Shown here: one piece after another, positions 1 to 8,870 of the stretch | How positions within the stretch are numbered: the first letter of the stretch is position 1 | Layout of the letters: each line of letters opens with the position of its first letter | Assembly (NCBI RefSeq): GCF_025200925.1 | Contig: NZ_CP104174.1 | Coordinates: 4,030,001-4,094,000 of the forward strand | Reading direction: 5' to 3' | Origin: Bradyrhizobium sp. CB1015 | Lineage (GTDB): Bacteria; Pseudomonadota; Alphaproteobacteria; Rhizobiales; Xanthobacteraceae | Length of the DNA: 64,000 nt | Position numbers and translations under genes: made by a program | The notes under the pieces: model-generated | What the model saw: the letters and a program-made list of their open reading frames with translations, nothing else | The model's database searches: none | What the model was told of the DNA's origin: nothing

Positions 1-91
1 GCAACGTCGCGCTGCAGACCTGTCCGGTTTGTTCAAACGAACGTCGCGCTGAAAAATGGTCAGCGCTCGCGTTGAAAAGGGGAATTCCGAG

Positions 92-1320
92 ATGGAAAGT
101 CTTGATAACTTTGCGAGCCCGCCGAAAGCGACTGTCGGAGCACCATCCCGAAAGAAGATCGACATCATCTACAATCTCACGCTCGTGTGCCAATGGGATT
201 GTGCGGTCTGCTGCGTGGACGCCGTTCACGTGCGCAAGAAAAACGGGCACGCGATTCTGCGCAGCGAAGGACTCACCAAGGAAACCAGGGTGCCCCTCAA
301 GGAGGGCGACATCGACGTCTACGAGGCTGCGTACCGCTTCCGCGCGTCGCAGGGCCTCGAGCTGACCCTGGAGAAGAAGAAGCAGGTCATCGATAACCTC
401 TCCGCCTACGATGCTCGCGTCGACATTTCGGGCGGCGATGCACTGCTGCTGCGCGACAATTTCGAGATGCTGCGCTATGCCTCGCAGACGCTCGGACGCG
501 ACAACGTCTCGCTCACGGCCACTGGTGCCGGATCGTCGCGCTACAGTGCAACCGAGCTCGCTCCCTGGATCGACGAATACAACTTCACCTTCGACGCGGA
601 GTCCATCACTGACGTCGCCAATCGCCCAAGCGGGTATGCGCTGGGCAATCTGAAGAAGGCCGAGGCATTCGCCAAGCTCGGTGCGAAGACCCGCGCCGAG
701 CTGCCGCTCACCAAGTCGGTCATGTCGGAGGACCATCTCGCGCGCGTCTACAAGCTGCTGCACGAGAAGGGGATCGGCAAGCTACTGCTCATGCGGCTGT
801 TTCCAGTGGACGGGTGTCGGGCGAGATTCCGACTCCGGCCGACTATCAGCGTGCCATCGCGACGATGCGGCGCCTGGAGGCGGTCTACAAGACACCGGTG
901 CTGAAACTGCAATGCGCGCTCAAGCATCTGGCGAACGTGCAGACACCCGGCAATTTGAACCCGTGCGACCTTGTGCACGAGTCCTTCGGGCTGATGGCCG
1001 ACGGCACGCTGCTGGCGTCGCCCTGGGCGATCGGTGGCATCGGACGTCCGCTCGATCCGGTCTGGGTGCTCGGTAACCTCGCGCAGGACCGCATGGAGCA
1101 CATCCTTGCCGGAGAGAGGGCGCGCGAATTCGCCCGCAGGTCGGACGAGAACTTCGGCCACTGCAAGATATTCTCGTTTCTCCACGGCACGTCGCCGCGA
1201 AAGATGGACCGCATCTTCGAGAAGGCAGATCCGCTCTACACGTCGCGACGGTCGGAGCCGGCGAAGGAAGTTGCGGGCCGCGCCGTCAGGACCGCCGACC
1301 TGTCCGTTCAACCACAATAG
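92..1320 (+). pseudogene. Radical SAM protein, frameshifted
   Basis: The N-terminal part carries the radical SAM cluster motif CX3CX2C (CQWDCAVC) about 30 residues in, then a GGD segment matching the GGE-type SAM-binding motif. Reading runs to about position 808. There the frame must change by one base to continue as VSGEIPTPADYQ to the stop at 1320. Changing gtggacgg to gtgggacgg would restore one protein of about 409 residues. I prefer the start at 92 over 56 because AAGGGG lies about 9 bases upstream. The downstream half has several Cys residues (LKLQCALKH, NPCDLVH, FGHCKIF) that could bind an auxiliary cluster. It heads a gene set with an iron-sulfur flavoprotein and an exporter, so a role in modifying a peptide or small metabolite is plausible but inferred. 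The substrate is unknown and any precursor peptide may lie before base 1. Confidence 0.8.
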
Positions 1321-1332
1321 GCGGTTGTTCCG

Positions 1333-2556
1333 ATGACCCGGCTGGCAACGCGTTTCGCGACACTTCAACTGAAGAACCCGATCGTGGTGGGGTCGGGGCC
1401 TTCGACAGACACGTTCGACGATATCCGGCGCGCCGAAGATGCGGGTGCGGCCGCCGTGATCACGAAGTCGATCGGAAGGCACGCGCCGACGCCGCTTCAG
1501 CCGACGGATCAACGCCGCTACAGATGGCAGAAGGGCATCGGCTGCCATCTGAAATCGACCTACCTGAAGGAGATCCTTTCGCTGGAATTCGGCAGCGACC
1601 TGGTGCGGCGATCGAAGCAGAGCTGCTCGTTTCCCGTGATCGCCTCGGTCTTCTTTCCCTCGTTGCAGACTGACGAAGACATCGCGGTCTGGAAATCCCT
1701 GATCCACGCCCAGGAGCTGGCGGGCGCAGACGCGGTCCAGCTCGATTTCTTCTACATCGATCTGCGAAAACTGAGCGACGAGCGGATTAGCCAGTTCTGT
1801 GCCGCCGTCGCCGAGATCATCGACGACGCATCGATCCCGGTATTCCCCAAGTTGAACATCGGCATGGATGAGGATCTCGTGCGCGGCCTGTACGGGCTCG
1901 TCCGGACGCCCGGCTACATCATGATCGACTCGATCCGCTGTGAACCGCTGGTCGACGTCGATCGGGCAGGGGCGCCGCTGTTTGACGGCCTGCTGCACCG
2001 GGACGGCCGGTCGATCAGCGTCATCGCCGGCGAGCCGCTGTTGCCGTTCACGCTCTCCTACACCCAGCGGGCGGCGCGGGCGACGGCGCGGCCGTTATGC
2101 TCCGGCGGCGGCCTGTCGAGCGCCGAGCACGTCCTGCAATGCATGATGATGGGAGCGTCCTGCGTCCACATCACCTCCTTCCTGATGCGGCGCGGCCTCG
2201 ACCAGATCCCGAAGCTCTGTGCTCAGATCGAGCAGAAGCTCGACAAGCTTGGCTACGAGAACGTCGAAGGGCTGATCGGCGCGTCGTTGCTTCCTTCGCT
2301 GACGGTGTCCGAGCGCCTGGTCAGGCCGACTCCGAACCTGGAGCAGCAGGTCAGGTTGATCGAGGAGAAGTGTGTCCACTGCGAGATATGCGAGAAGCTC
2401 CATGTCTGCGATTCTTTCCTGAAATTTCCCTATCAGTTCGACCACAATTGTGACGGCTGCACGATGTGCGTTGACCTGTGTCCCACCGGTGCGCTGGTGC
2501 TCGAGCCGTTGAAGCCGGCGATCGAGCCTCGGCCCGTTGTCATGTCGTCGAGCTGA
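1333..2556 (+). CDS. Dihydroorotate dehydrogenase-like flavoprotein with C-terminal 2x[4Fe-4S] domain (PreA-like)
   Basis: The first 300 or so residues form a DHODH/PreA-type FMN barrel: N-terminal LKNPIVVGSGP, a substrate-loop region, and a late CSGGGLSSAEHVLQ phosphate-binding segment. The C-terminus has two cysteine clusters, CVHCEICEKLHVC and CDGCTMCVDLCP, typical of a bacterial ferredoxin pair. Length 407 residues. PreA-type proteins reduce pyrimidines together with a PreT partner, but no PreT is visible here. The gene starts 12 bases after the radical SAM stop, so they are probably one operon, and it could instead reduce the radical SAM product or feed it electrons. The family assignment is firm and the reaction is not. 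Confidence 0.8.
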   Translation: MTRLATRFATLQLKNPIVVGSGPSTDTFDDIRRAEDAGAAAVITKSIGRHAPTPLQPTDQRRYRWQKGIGCHLKSTYLKEILSLEFGSDLVRRSKQSCSFPVIASVFFPSLQTDEDIAVWKSLIHAQELAGADAVQLDFFYIDLRKLSDERISQFCAAVAEIIDDASIPVFPKLNIGMDEDLVRGLYGLVRTPGYIMIDSIRCEPLVDVDRAGAPLFDGLLHRDGRSISVIAGEPLLPFTLSYTQRAARATARPLCSGGGLSSAEHVLQCMMMGASCVHITSFLMRRGLDQIPKLCAQIEQKLDKLGYENVEGLIGASLLPSLTVSERLVRPTPNLEQQVRLIEEKCVHCEICEKLHVCDSFLKFPYQFDHNCDGCTMCVDLCPTGALVLEPLKPAIEPRPVVMSSS

Positions 2557-2640
2557 AAGGCGATGCAGGCGGCCGCCGGAACGTATCGATGCCTTGCAGG
2601 CAATGCGCATGATGCCTGACGTCACGAAAGGAAGACCCCG

Positions 2641-4023
2641 ATGTTGACACCCCAGAATCTCGTGGCACCTCAGTCGAAAGCCAATGCGCTCTCCGTCTAC
2701 CGAGAGCTACTGCGCAACACCTTGCCGGTCCTCTCCACCAACATGATCGGCCTTGTAGTCGGGCTGCTGGAACTGAAGATCGCAGGAACGCTCGGCTCGA
2801 ACACGCTCGCCGCCATTGCGACGGCGTTCGTCTGGGTGTCGATGGTGCAATCGTTCTCCTTGGCGGCGTATTGCATCGGATCGACGCGCGCGACGGCGAT
2901 CCGGAAAGGGACGGCGGCTCTGTCGAGCGTACTTTTGTCGGCGCTCGTCGGAGGCGTCGCGATCGGCATGTCATTCTCGGTCCTGATCGTGATCCTCTGC
3001 CGGCCGCTGTTGCTGACTGCGGGACTGCAGGGCAGCACGCTGGAGGAGGGAGTCCAATTTCTGATCCTCACCGCGGCGAGCTTTCCTCCGCTGTTCGTGC
3101 TCGGCGGGGTCCAGGGCTTCCTGCGCGGAGTGGGATTGCCAAATCCGGCGAGCTTTATCGTCAATGGATCGCTGGTCCTCGGATTGGCTCTGGCCGTGAT
3201 CTTCGCTCATCCTGCGCTGCTCGGTTTGGGCTACCAGGGACTGGCGGCGGCGACCGTCGTGAGCTGCTGGATCGGAGCGCTGGTGGCGCTGATCTATCTT
3301 CGCTGGGATCGGGCGGTTGCGCTCCATCTATCATGGAACATCTGGAATCGCTTCGATCGCTCGATCTTTGCCGACATTCTCAGGATCTCCTATCCGGCTG
3401 CGTTGGTCTGGATCATCGTTGCGGTCACGGCCCTGTGCTCGCAGCATCTGCTCGCCGCGTTCGGTTTGAGCTACCTGGGTGGCTTCGGCCTCGTCATGCG
3501 GCTCGAAACCGTCGTCGGCGTGGTGGCCTCGGCTTTCAGCGCGGGTCTCATCTATGCTGCGACGGAGCTGGTCAGGGCAAATCGGACCGCGGAAATCGTT
3601 TCGATCAAGCGAAGCCAGCAGCAGCTCTTGTCCATGATCATCATGCCGTTCGTCATCGTCTGCCTGGCCTTCCCGACATGGTGGCCGCGCCTGTTCACGG
3701 ACGATCTCGATCTCGTGCAGGCGGCGGCGCGGAACGGACAGTATTTCGTAGGTGGCCTCCTGTTCATGGGGCTTACGCAAGTCGCCAGCAGCGGTCTCAT
3801 CGCGCTGGGATATCCGTTGCGGATGGTCGGCGTCATCGTGACCAAGAACCTGGTACTAACCTTGCCTCTGATGTATGGCGTCGAATATCTTCGCCTTCAG
3901 CCGCTGCCTGACGCGCTATTTGTGGCACAGGTGCTCGGGGCGCCGCTCGCATGGTTGTTGGCGGAATATCTTCTCAGAACAACGATCGCGCTCTATCAGG
4001 AATCCACTGGTAGGAAGGACTAG
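2641..4023 (+). CDS. MATE-family multidrug/metabolite efflux protein
   Basis: A 460-residue, very hydrophobic protein with about 12 membrane segments in two similar halves. N-terminal LRNTLPVLSTNMIGLVVGLL and internal GVQGFLRGVGLPNPASFI are typical of MatE domains. MATE proteins expel organic compounds in exchange for H+ or Na+. The start is preceded by GAAAGGAAGACCCC. The gene follows the DHODH-like gene by 84 bases in the same direction, so its likely role is export of whatever the two upstream redox enzymes make. That link rests on gene order only. Confidence 0.85.
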   Translation: MLTPQNLVAPQSKANALSVYRELLRNTLPVLSTNMIGLVVGLLELKIAGTLGSNTLAAIATAFVWVSMVQSFSLAAYCIGSTRATAIRKGTAALSSVLLSALVGGVAIGMSFSVLIVILCRPLLLTAGLQGSTLEEGVQFLILTAASFPPLFVLGGVQGFLRGVGLPNPASFIVNGSLVLGLALAVIFAHPALLGLGYQGLAAATVVSCWIGALVALIYLRWDRAVALHLSWNIWNRFDRSIFADILRISYPAALVWIIVAVTALCSQHLLAAFGLSYLGGFGLVMRLETVVGVVASAFSAGLIYAATELVRANRTAEIVSIKRSQQQLLSMIIMPFVIVCLAFPTWWPRLFTDDLDLVQAAARNGQYFVGGLLFMGLTQVASSGLIALGYPLRMVGVIVTKNLVLTLPLMYGVEYLRLQPLPDALFVAQVLGAPLAWLLAEYLLRTTIALYQESTGRKD

Positions 4024-4165
4024 TAGCCGGCGAATATCTTCTGAGAGGGAGGATGTGATCCATGCGTTCGGCAGAAGGCGTCCCATCGCTCGGAACGATT
4101 GCGAACAAGGAACTCATAAGCTAACTTTGCCTCGATCGACGAGGCGTGATGCAGGCGAATGTTCG

Positions 4166-4747
4166 ATGAATCTCAAGGTCTCAGAGCTGATTGATTTTCT
4201 CCGGCGGGCAAAGATCAATACCTTTGCATCCGATGGCCTGCGTTCACCATCTTTGAGGCCGTACTCGAAAAACTACTCGTTTGACGATCCTCCCTTTCAC
4301 TATGAGGATCAGTATTTTGGCGAATATGTCGATGTCGGGCAGGAAATCGTCTGGTTCAACGGCATTCCAGTCTGGGGCATGGGTTATCGCGGGGGCACCC
4401 ATGCCTGGGCCTTTCCCAATCATGTCGCGATCTTCGAGTTTCTTCGCGAGGCGCTTCGCGAGCCGGATCCAGTGATCCCGATCCGCGGTCCGACGACGCT
4501 CTATCGCGATCCCTTCTTTTACACGTGCCTATTGAGCGGCTCCCTGCTCGCATTCACCGGAACAGAGACCGTCTACTGGGAAGGCAAGCCGGCCGCGTTC
4601 CGCAACTTGGTGGGCGGGATCATCAGAGGCAAGCACAGCGTCGATATGCGCATCGAGGAAGACGTGGCTCTCAGATTTGTCGGCGATCAGGAATTGGAAG
4701 ACTTGAGCGAGTGGCACAAATTTTCGGCTAACGGTGAGTGCAGTTAG
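4166..4747 (+). CDS. DUF5680-like protein of unknown function
   Basis: 193 residues starting MNLKVSELIDFLRRAK. The pattern of an N-terminal FLRRAKINTFAS helix, an aromatic-rich YSFDDPPFHYEDQYFGEY strand region, and then IVWFNGIPVWGMGYRGG resembles the DUF5680 family, which has no known activity. There is no signal peptide, membrane segment or cysteine cluster. It lies 142 bases after the MATE gene on the same strand. Its C-terminus faces the response regulator gene, with only 15 bases between the two stops. It could be an accessory or self-protection protein of the upstream cluster or an unrelated passenger. Family match is from pattern recognition only. Confidence 0.65.
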   Translation: MNLKVSELIDFLRRAKINTFASDGLRSPSLRPYSKNYSFDDPPFHYEDQYFGEYVDVGQEIVWFNGIPVWGMGYRGGTHAWAFPNHVAIFEFLREALREPDPVIPIRGPTTLYRDPFFYTCLLSGSLLAFTGTETVYWEGKPAAFRNLVGGIIRGKHSVDMRIEEDVALRFVGDQELEDLSEWHKFSANGECS

Positions 4748-4762
4748 AGGGGCGCGGAGTCC

Positions 4763-5431
4763 TCACTTTCGATAGTAACTGTTGGACAAAATATGCACGG
4801 CCTCGGCCCGGTTCGAGGCGTTGATGACGCGTAAGATCATGGAAACATGACTCTTCACGGTGCTCTCCGCGATATTGAGCTGACGCGCAATCACCTTGTT
4901 TGGCTTCCCGGCAATAAGGTGCTCCAGCACGTGGATCTCGCGATTGCTCAAACCCAGTTTGCGTACGTGCTCCACTTGCTTTGACGACAACGTCGAACCC
5001 GCCCCGCCGGGGCTCTGTAGTGCTGACGCGGTCATGATGAGTTCCTTTGGAACGAACACTCCTCCGTCCAGGACGAAAAGAACCGCCTGCCAAATCTGGT
5101 CCGGCGTGTAGTTCTTGGGAATGAATCCCATCGCTCCCAAGCTCAAAGCGCGGGACATCGATTCCATATTCCGGTCATCGGAGAACACCACGACGGAGGC
5201 ATTCGGACACTTTGATCTGAGTTCGAGGATCAGATCGATGCTGTCGCCTTCGCCGAGGAATCCATCGAGGATGATCAGATCGATCCTCGGCTTACTGTGG
5301 ACGATCTGATCGACCTCGTCGCGGCTGCCAGCACTGAGCAGGGTGCAGGCTGGCTGTACCCGGGAAAGCAGCATCCTCATGCCGTCCGCTACGATCGGGT
5401 GGTCATCTATCAGAAGTATGCCGTATTCCAC
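4763..5431 (-). CDS. NarL/LuxR-family response regulator (orphan)
   Basis: 222 residues. The receiver domain (about 1-120) has the acidic pair D9-D10, probable phosphoacceptor D56 (LIILDGFLG) and the conserved lysine in GFIPKNY. The C-terminal LuxR-type helix-turn-helix (about 155-215) reads LSNREIHVLEHLIAGKPNKVIA and TVKSHVSMILR. It should bind DNA after phosphorylation by a sensor kinase. No histidine kinase is encoded nearby, so its input is unknown. It points toward the radical SAM cluster but is convergent with it, which gives no direct sign that it controls that cluster. Confidence 0.92.
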   Translation of the reverse strand: MEYGILLIDDHPIVADGMRMLLSRVQPACTLLSAGSRDEVDQIVHSKPRIDLIILDGFLGEGDSIDLILELRSKCPNASVVVFSDDRNMESMSRALSLGAMGFIPKNYTPDQIWQAVLFVLDGGVFVPKELIMTASALQSPGGAGSTLSSKQVEHVRKLGLSNREIHVLEHLIAGKPNKVIARQLNIAESTVKSHVSMILRVINASNRAEAVHILSNSYYRK

Positions 5432-6286
5432 GGAGGCAAGCCCTATACGACGCCCGGTTAGAAGATGTTGTCCGTAGGAGGGAATAGAATGATCGGTGCT
5501 AGGCGATGAGGCATCCTTGGCGGGCGCCCCCGCCGAACTGGCTGACGAGCTGTATCGTTGAGCGGAGTCAACGAGATTTCGGTTTCATCAGTCATCCCGT
5601 GTTGCGGTATCATCCGGTGGCGTCGCGCGAGCGCTAATTCTGATCCGAAAAGCCGGCTCGAATCAACCTCGAGTGGAACGACTTGGCGCACTTTTTCCTC
5701 AGTCCCGAGTAATAGTAAATCTCCAGCGTGAGAAACTGTCGCGGCCGCTTGATGCGAAGCCGCCAAAGCTGAGGTGCTTACCCCATTCCGACCATGACGC
5801 CGCAAGTGGCGCGCTAGCGGTAGGCATTAGCAGACCCCGACTTTCTCCCTCGTTGTCCAGGCAGCCGCAGTTTTGGGCTGACTTGGGCATCTAGTTACAC
5901 GGTTAGCAAGTTTACAAAGTTACAGTTTAGCGAGCGATTTCAATGATTTGGGGAGGCGAGCTTTCCGTTGGATTTGAGGTGCGTAGGCCAAGACGGACGG
6001 CGCTTAAGCCCCAAATGAGGGCATCGCAATGGGGTCAACCGGAGAGACATTTTTGCTGGTATCCAACAGATCGCATATTGGTAGGCGACCGAGTCCGAAG
6101 TCGGGTTTGGCCTAACCTGAGCGCGCGGACTGAATTCGTCGACGCCGAGGACCGGTTCTATATTTCAACTGAAAGGAAAATGCGTATTAGGCACAAAGGC
6201 CTACCAGATCTTTCCCCTACAACTTGGTCCATCGGGGTGATTGTGTCCGATACCCGGTATCCGCTGGCGAACCTAATATCGCGGGA
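5432..6286. other. Gene-poor stretch between response regulator and integrase
   Basis: No convincing gene in either direction. Several open frames of 60-150 codons exist but lack recognisable domains, ribosome-binding sites or sensible amino-acid composition. The segment 5880-5945 is AT-rich relative to the surroundings. It may be the decayed flank of the integrated element whose integrase follows. Confidence 0.5.
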
Positions 6287-7400
6287 TTATGGGTACCTGG
6301 ATTGGGGCGAGACCAGCGAGCTGACGAATTGCTCTATAGATGGCTGCGCGGCGTTCTGCATTTTGTGCAGATCTTCTGGCTTTAGATTCGTATAGCAACG
6401 CAGCATTCGCCAATCCTTGTGTCCCGTTACCGTTGCTACTTGCTGGATTGAAGAGCGGATTCGAATAGGCGGCTAGTTGCTTCATGGCGCAAGTCGTGAA
6501 AATGCAGATCGTCCAGATCGAAAGCATCGCAGGAGCGGTGGAATGCAGCTCCCACAGACTTTGAGTGGTAAGGGAACACGCGCCCAATGCCACGCGTGAG
6601 AATGCGTTGCTCGAGAATGAGCTGCCACGCGTCATAGCCAGTGGAGTTGAGGAGAGAAACTACTTGATGGTTTCCGTCCTTGCGCCGCGGATCGTTCCGA
6701 TCCCGAATAGTGACCGTTCGCTTCGTCATGTCGACATCGGACCATTCGATCCGACAAATCTCGGCTTGGCGCATTGCGGTCGCGACGGCGAAGCGAACGA
6801 TTCTACCGAGCGGTAGAAACTGTTGGGAGTTAGACTCCGCGTATCCGATCAGTCGATCCAGCTCGTCCTGCGTGGGACGGCGATCGCGCTCGTTTGACCT
6901 TCCGATGAGGTCGAGGTGTTTCAGGGCAGCTCGGGCGAGTTGGACACTCTCGGCAGAGACATCGATGCCGTGGACAGCGGCCGCATGGAGTAGGATCGCT
7001 CGGATGAACGAGAAATCGATTGCAAGAGCGGCCGGGCCCGCGCCTTGAGCGGCTCGCTTTTTCGGCCAAACTCAATCAATCGCTCGCGAGTCATGTCTTT
7101 GAGGTTTACCCGTCCAAGCGAGGTCTTGAGTGCCTTAAGCACCATAGACTTCGATCGTCGAACTGGCTTGCCGACTTGGGCAAGATCGTCGAGATGCAGC
7201 GCGATCAAATCGGAAAAAGTTCGAGGCTGCTTATGAGACCGGGAACCTCGAATTGGGGTGCCGCGATCGATTGAGCGCTCCACATCAAGGGCCCACTCTT
7301 CGGCATCGCGCCGCCGGACGAAAGTGTTTGCGACGTACTCGTTCTTCCTTCTTACCTGAACGCGCCAGCTTCCCGACTTGAGTTTCGTAAACGTCGGCAT
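6287..7400 (-). pseudogene. Tyrosine (phage/island-type) integrase, two frameshifts
   Basis: Reading on the minus strand from ATG at 7400, the N-terminus (PTFTKLKSGSWRVQVRRKN) is a typical arm-binding domain of island integrases. The catalytic domain follows: first Arg in AMRQAEICRIEW, the HDLRHEATSRLFE box, GHKDW, and the nucleophile Tyr in RCYTNL. All catalytic residues are still encoded. The frame breaks near 7050 (between SEPLK and GAGPAALAIDFS) and near 6445 (between RLFES and QQVATVTGHKDW); both fit loss of one base. Repaired, the protein would be about 371 residues, a normal length. Its 5' end faces the dusA-like repeat at 7.6 kb, which fits the known class of integrases that insert elements into the 5' end of dusA. 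If the frameshifts are real the element is stranded. Confidence 0.85.
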
Positions 7401-7403
7401 TGC

Positions 7404-7509
7404 GTGTGCACTCCACCCCGATTTCGTGTGCGCTACGTGTGCATCGAGAGATCAAATGCGGTACAAACGTGTGCAATTTTGGCTAGTTTGGAGTGCACAC
7501 GTGTGCACT
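7404..7509. repeat. Cluster of GTGTGCA repeats and an 18-bp palindrome (putative integrase arm sites)
   Basis: Directly upstream of the integrase start, GTGTGC(A/G) occurs at 7404, 7426, 7437, 7469 and 7501, with one inverted copy at 7494. The last two form a perfect 18-bp palindrome, AGTGCACACGTGTGCACT (7492-7509). Repeated short motifs beside an integrase gene and next to the attachment region are typical of integrase or excisionase arm-binding sites. The function is inferred from position. ACGTGTGCACT also occurs once at 54638-54648, near the distant copy of the attachment-like repeat. Confidence 0.55.
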
Positions 7510-7548
7510 TGTTCCTGTTCTGGTCCGTTGAAATGATAGGGTAAGTAG

Positions 7549-7669
7549 TTGGAATATCAAGGCTATCGCTTTTCCGTGGCGCCCATGATGGATTGGAGCG
7601 AGAGTTCAGTTTTTTCAATCAGTTAGAACGCCGCGCGTGCGCGGCGTGTGCACCGGGAGATCAAGAAAA
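7549..7669 (+). repeat. dusA-like attachment repeat, copy A
   Basis: The frame 7549-7626 reads GYRFSVAPMMDW, matching the conserved N-terminus of tRNA-dihydrouridine synthase DusA, then diverges (SESSVFSIS) and stops. The block 7582-7607 is identical over 26 bases to 54825-54850, and 7641-7669 is identical over 29 bases to 54873-54901. Between these blocks copy A holds a hairpin with 9-bp arms (ACGCCGCGC-gt-GCGCGGCGT, 7628-7647) that copy B lacks. The integrase pseudogene next door supports reading it as an attachment site or its scar. Because both copies share the sequence to the right of the dusA-like part, they look like the same side of two insertion events, not simple left and right ends. 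Confidence 0.65.
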
Positions 7670-7790
7670 ATCGTGCGGCAACCAATGTGAGCAAGCCTCC
7701 TTAAGTGGATAGGCCGCGCCGCTATTCTGACACGTACGGCAAAGCTTAAGGACGGAGCGGCTACTAACGAGCATCAGTACGAGCGTCTGA

Positions 7791-8852
7791 CTACACCGCC
7801 AGATAACCCCGCTCGGGGTCACCGGTGTCCACAACCATCGACTTTGGAACCTCTTCCTCGTCATGCTCGTGCAGCAAGTCGAGCAGGCGCTTGCGCATTA
7901 ACATGCCGGGGCGATCGGACGGCATGTGCTTCTCGATCTTGCGGCCCATGTCAACGATCGCATCCGGGTCGGTCGATTCCAGGATGTCCCGATCTTCTGC
8001 GATAATCGCGGCATCCCAGTCGATCAGTTCCTGCGCCGAGCAGTCCGCTTCGGTATCGTTGCGGAACAAGAGCTGCACCACCTGGATCTTGCCGTCGGCG
8101 ATCGGCGTCGCGCAGTTAAAGATGATATGCCGGATGCCAGAGGGATACTCCATGTCGAGCCGACGGCAGAACGGCATGAACCATTTGTTGCGCATGTGTC
8201 GCTTTGTATAGGGCTCCGCTGTGCCAGAGATTTTCACCGCGAGCGGCGGGTTCTTTACGGTGACGATGGTTTCGGCCTCGAAGCCGTAATCGGTTTCGAC
8301 GATCTCGTATTTTTCCGGTCGCGGCTGGTCGATGTCGCCGAACGTGTTCTTGTGCACGAACGCGAAATGCGCGTTGTCGAACGAGTTCTCCATCAGCCGC
8401 AGCGCCGCTGTGTTCCAGGTGTCGTAAAACTGGAAGATGCGGCGGTAGACGGGATCGCTGTCCTCGGGAATGTCGGGAATGTCGCGCAGCGGCTCGTCCA
8501 GCGCCACCCAGACGTAACCGTAGCGAGTTTTCGTGCGGAACGCGCGCGCCCTGGCGTCGGGAATCGGTTGCTCGAATGGAAACTGCGGGATCATCACCAG
8601 CTTGCCGTCGCGGTCGTACTCCCAGCCGTGATAGCCGCACACGATGTTGCCGTTGCGACACCATCCCTTGGAGAGTCTTGCGGTGCGATGGCAACAGCGA
8701 TCCTCCAGCGCCGCGGGTTCACCCTTGGCATCGAGAAACAGCACGATTGGCTCACCGAGCAGCGTGAACGGCTGCGGCCCGCTCTCGAGTTGTTCGATCC
8801 GCATAATCGCGTACCAGAAGCGGCGAAGCACTGGTTGCTTGGTGGCCAGCAT
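7791..8852 (-). CDS. Rieske [2Fe-2S] aromatic ring-hydroxylating/demethylating oxygenase, catalytic subunit
   Basis: 353 residues. The Rieske motif is C53-x-H55 and C72-x-x-H75 (CCHRTARLSKG, CGYHGW). The mononuclear iron site is in the NSFDNAHFAFVH segment (D159, H162, H167). Single-component-type length and layout resemble vanillate O-demethylase/pheophorbide-type Rieske oxygenases. Such enzymes hydroxylate or demethylate aromatic or N-methyl substrates using electrons from a separate reductase, which is not encoded beside it. It is last in a minus-strand operon behind an amidohydrolase and an ABC transporter (18-base gap). The substrate is unknown; a nitrogen-containing ring compound would fit the neighbours. 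Confidence 0.9.
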   Translation of the reverse strand: MLATKQPVLRRFWYAIMRIEQLESGPQPFTLLGEPIVLFLDAKGEPAALEDRCCHRTARLSKGWCRNGNIVCGYHGWEYDRDGKLVMIPQFPFEQPIPDARARAFRTKTRYGYVWVALDEPLRDIPDIPEDSDPVYRRIFQFYDTWNTAALRLMENSFDNAHFAFVHKNTFGDIDQPRPEKYEIVETDYGFEAETIVTVKNPPLAVKISGTAEPYTKRHMRNKWFMPFCRRLDMEYPSGIRHIIFNCATPIADGKIQVVQLLFRNDTEADCSAQELIDWDAAIIAEDRDILESTDPDAIVDMGRKIEKHMPSDRPGMLMRKRLLDLLHEHDEEEVPKSMVVDTGDPERGYLAV

Positions 8853-8870
8853 GAGGTGTCTCCCGAAAAT

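Noticed and set aside
3..51. 12-bp direct repeat AACGTCGCGCTG at 3-14 and 40-51
   Set aside because: Too short and too close to the window edge to interpret; may be an operator of the radical SAM gene but nothing else supports it.
748..1998. 416-codon open frame on the minus strand opposite the radical SAM and PreA-like genes
   Set aside because: Arg/His-rich composition and no domain; it is the antisense of two well-supported genes and exists only because of high GC.
5943..6395. 150-codon plus-strand open frame before the integrase
   Set aside because: No recognisable domain, weak start and overlap with the integrase 3' end.
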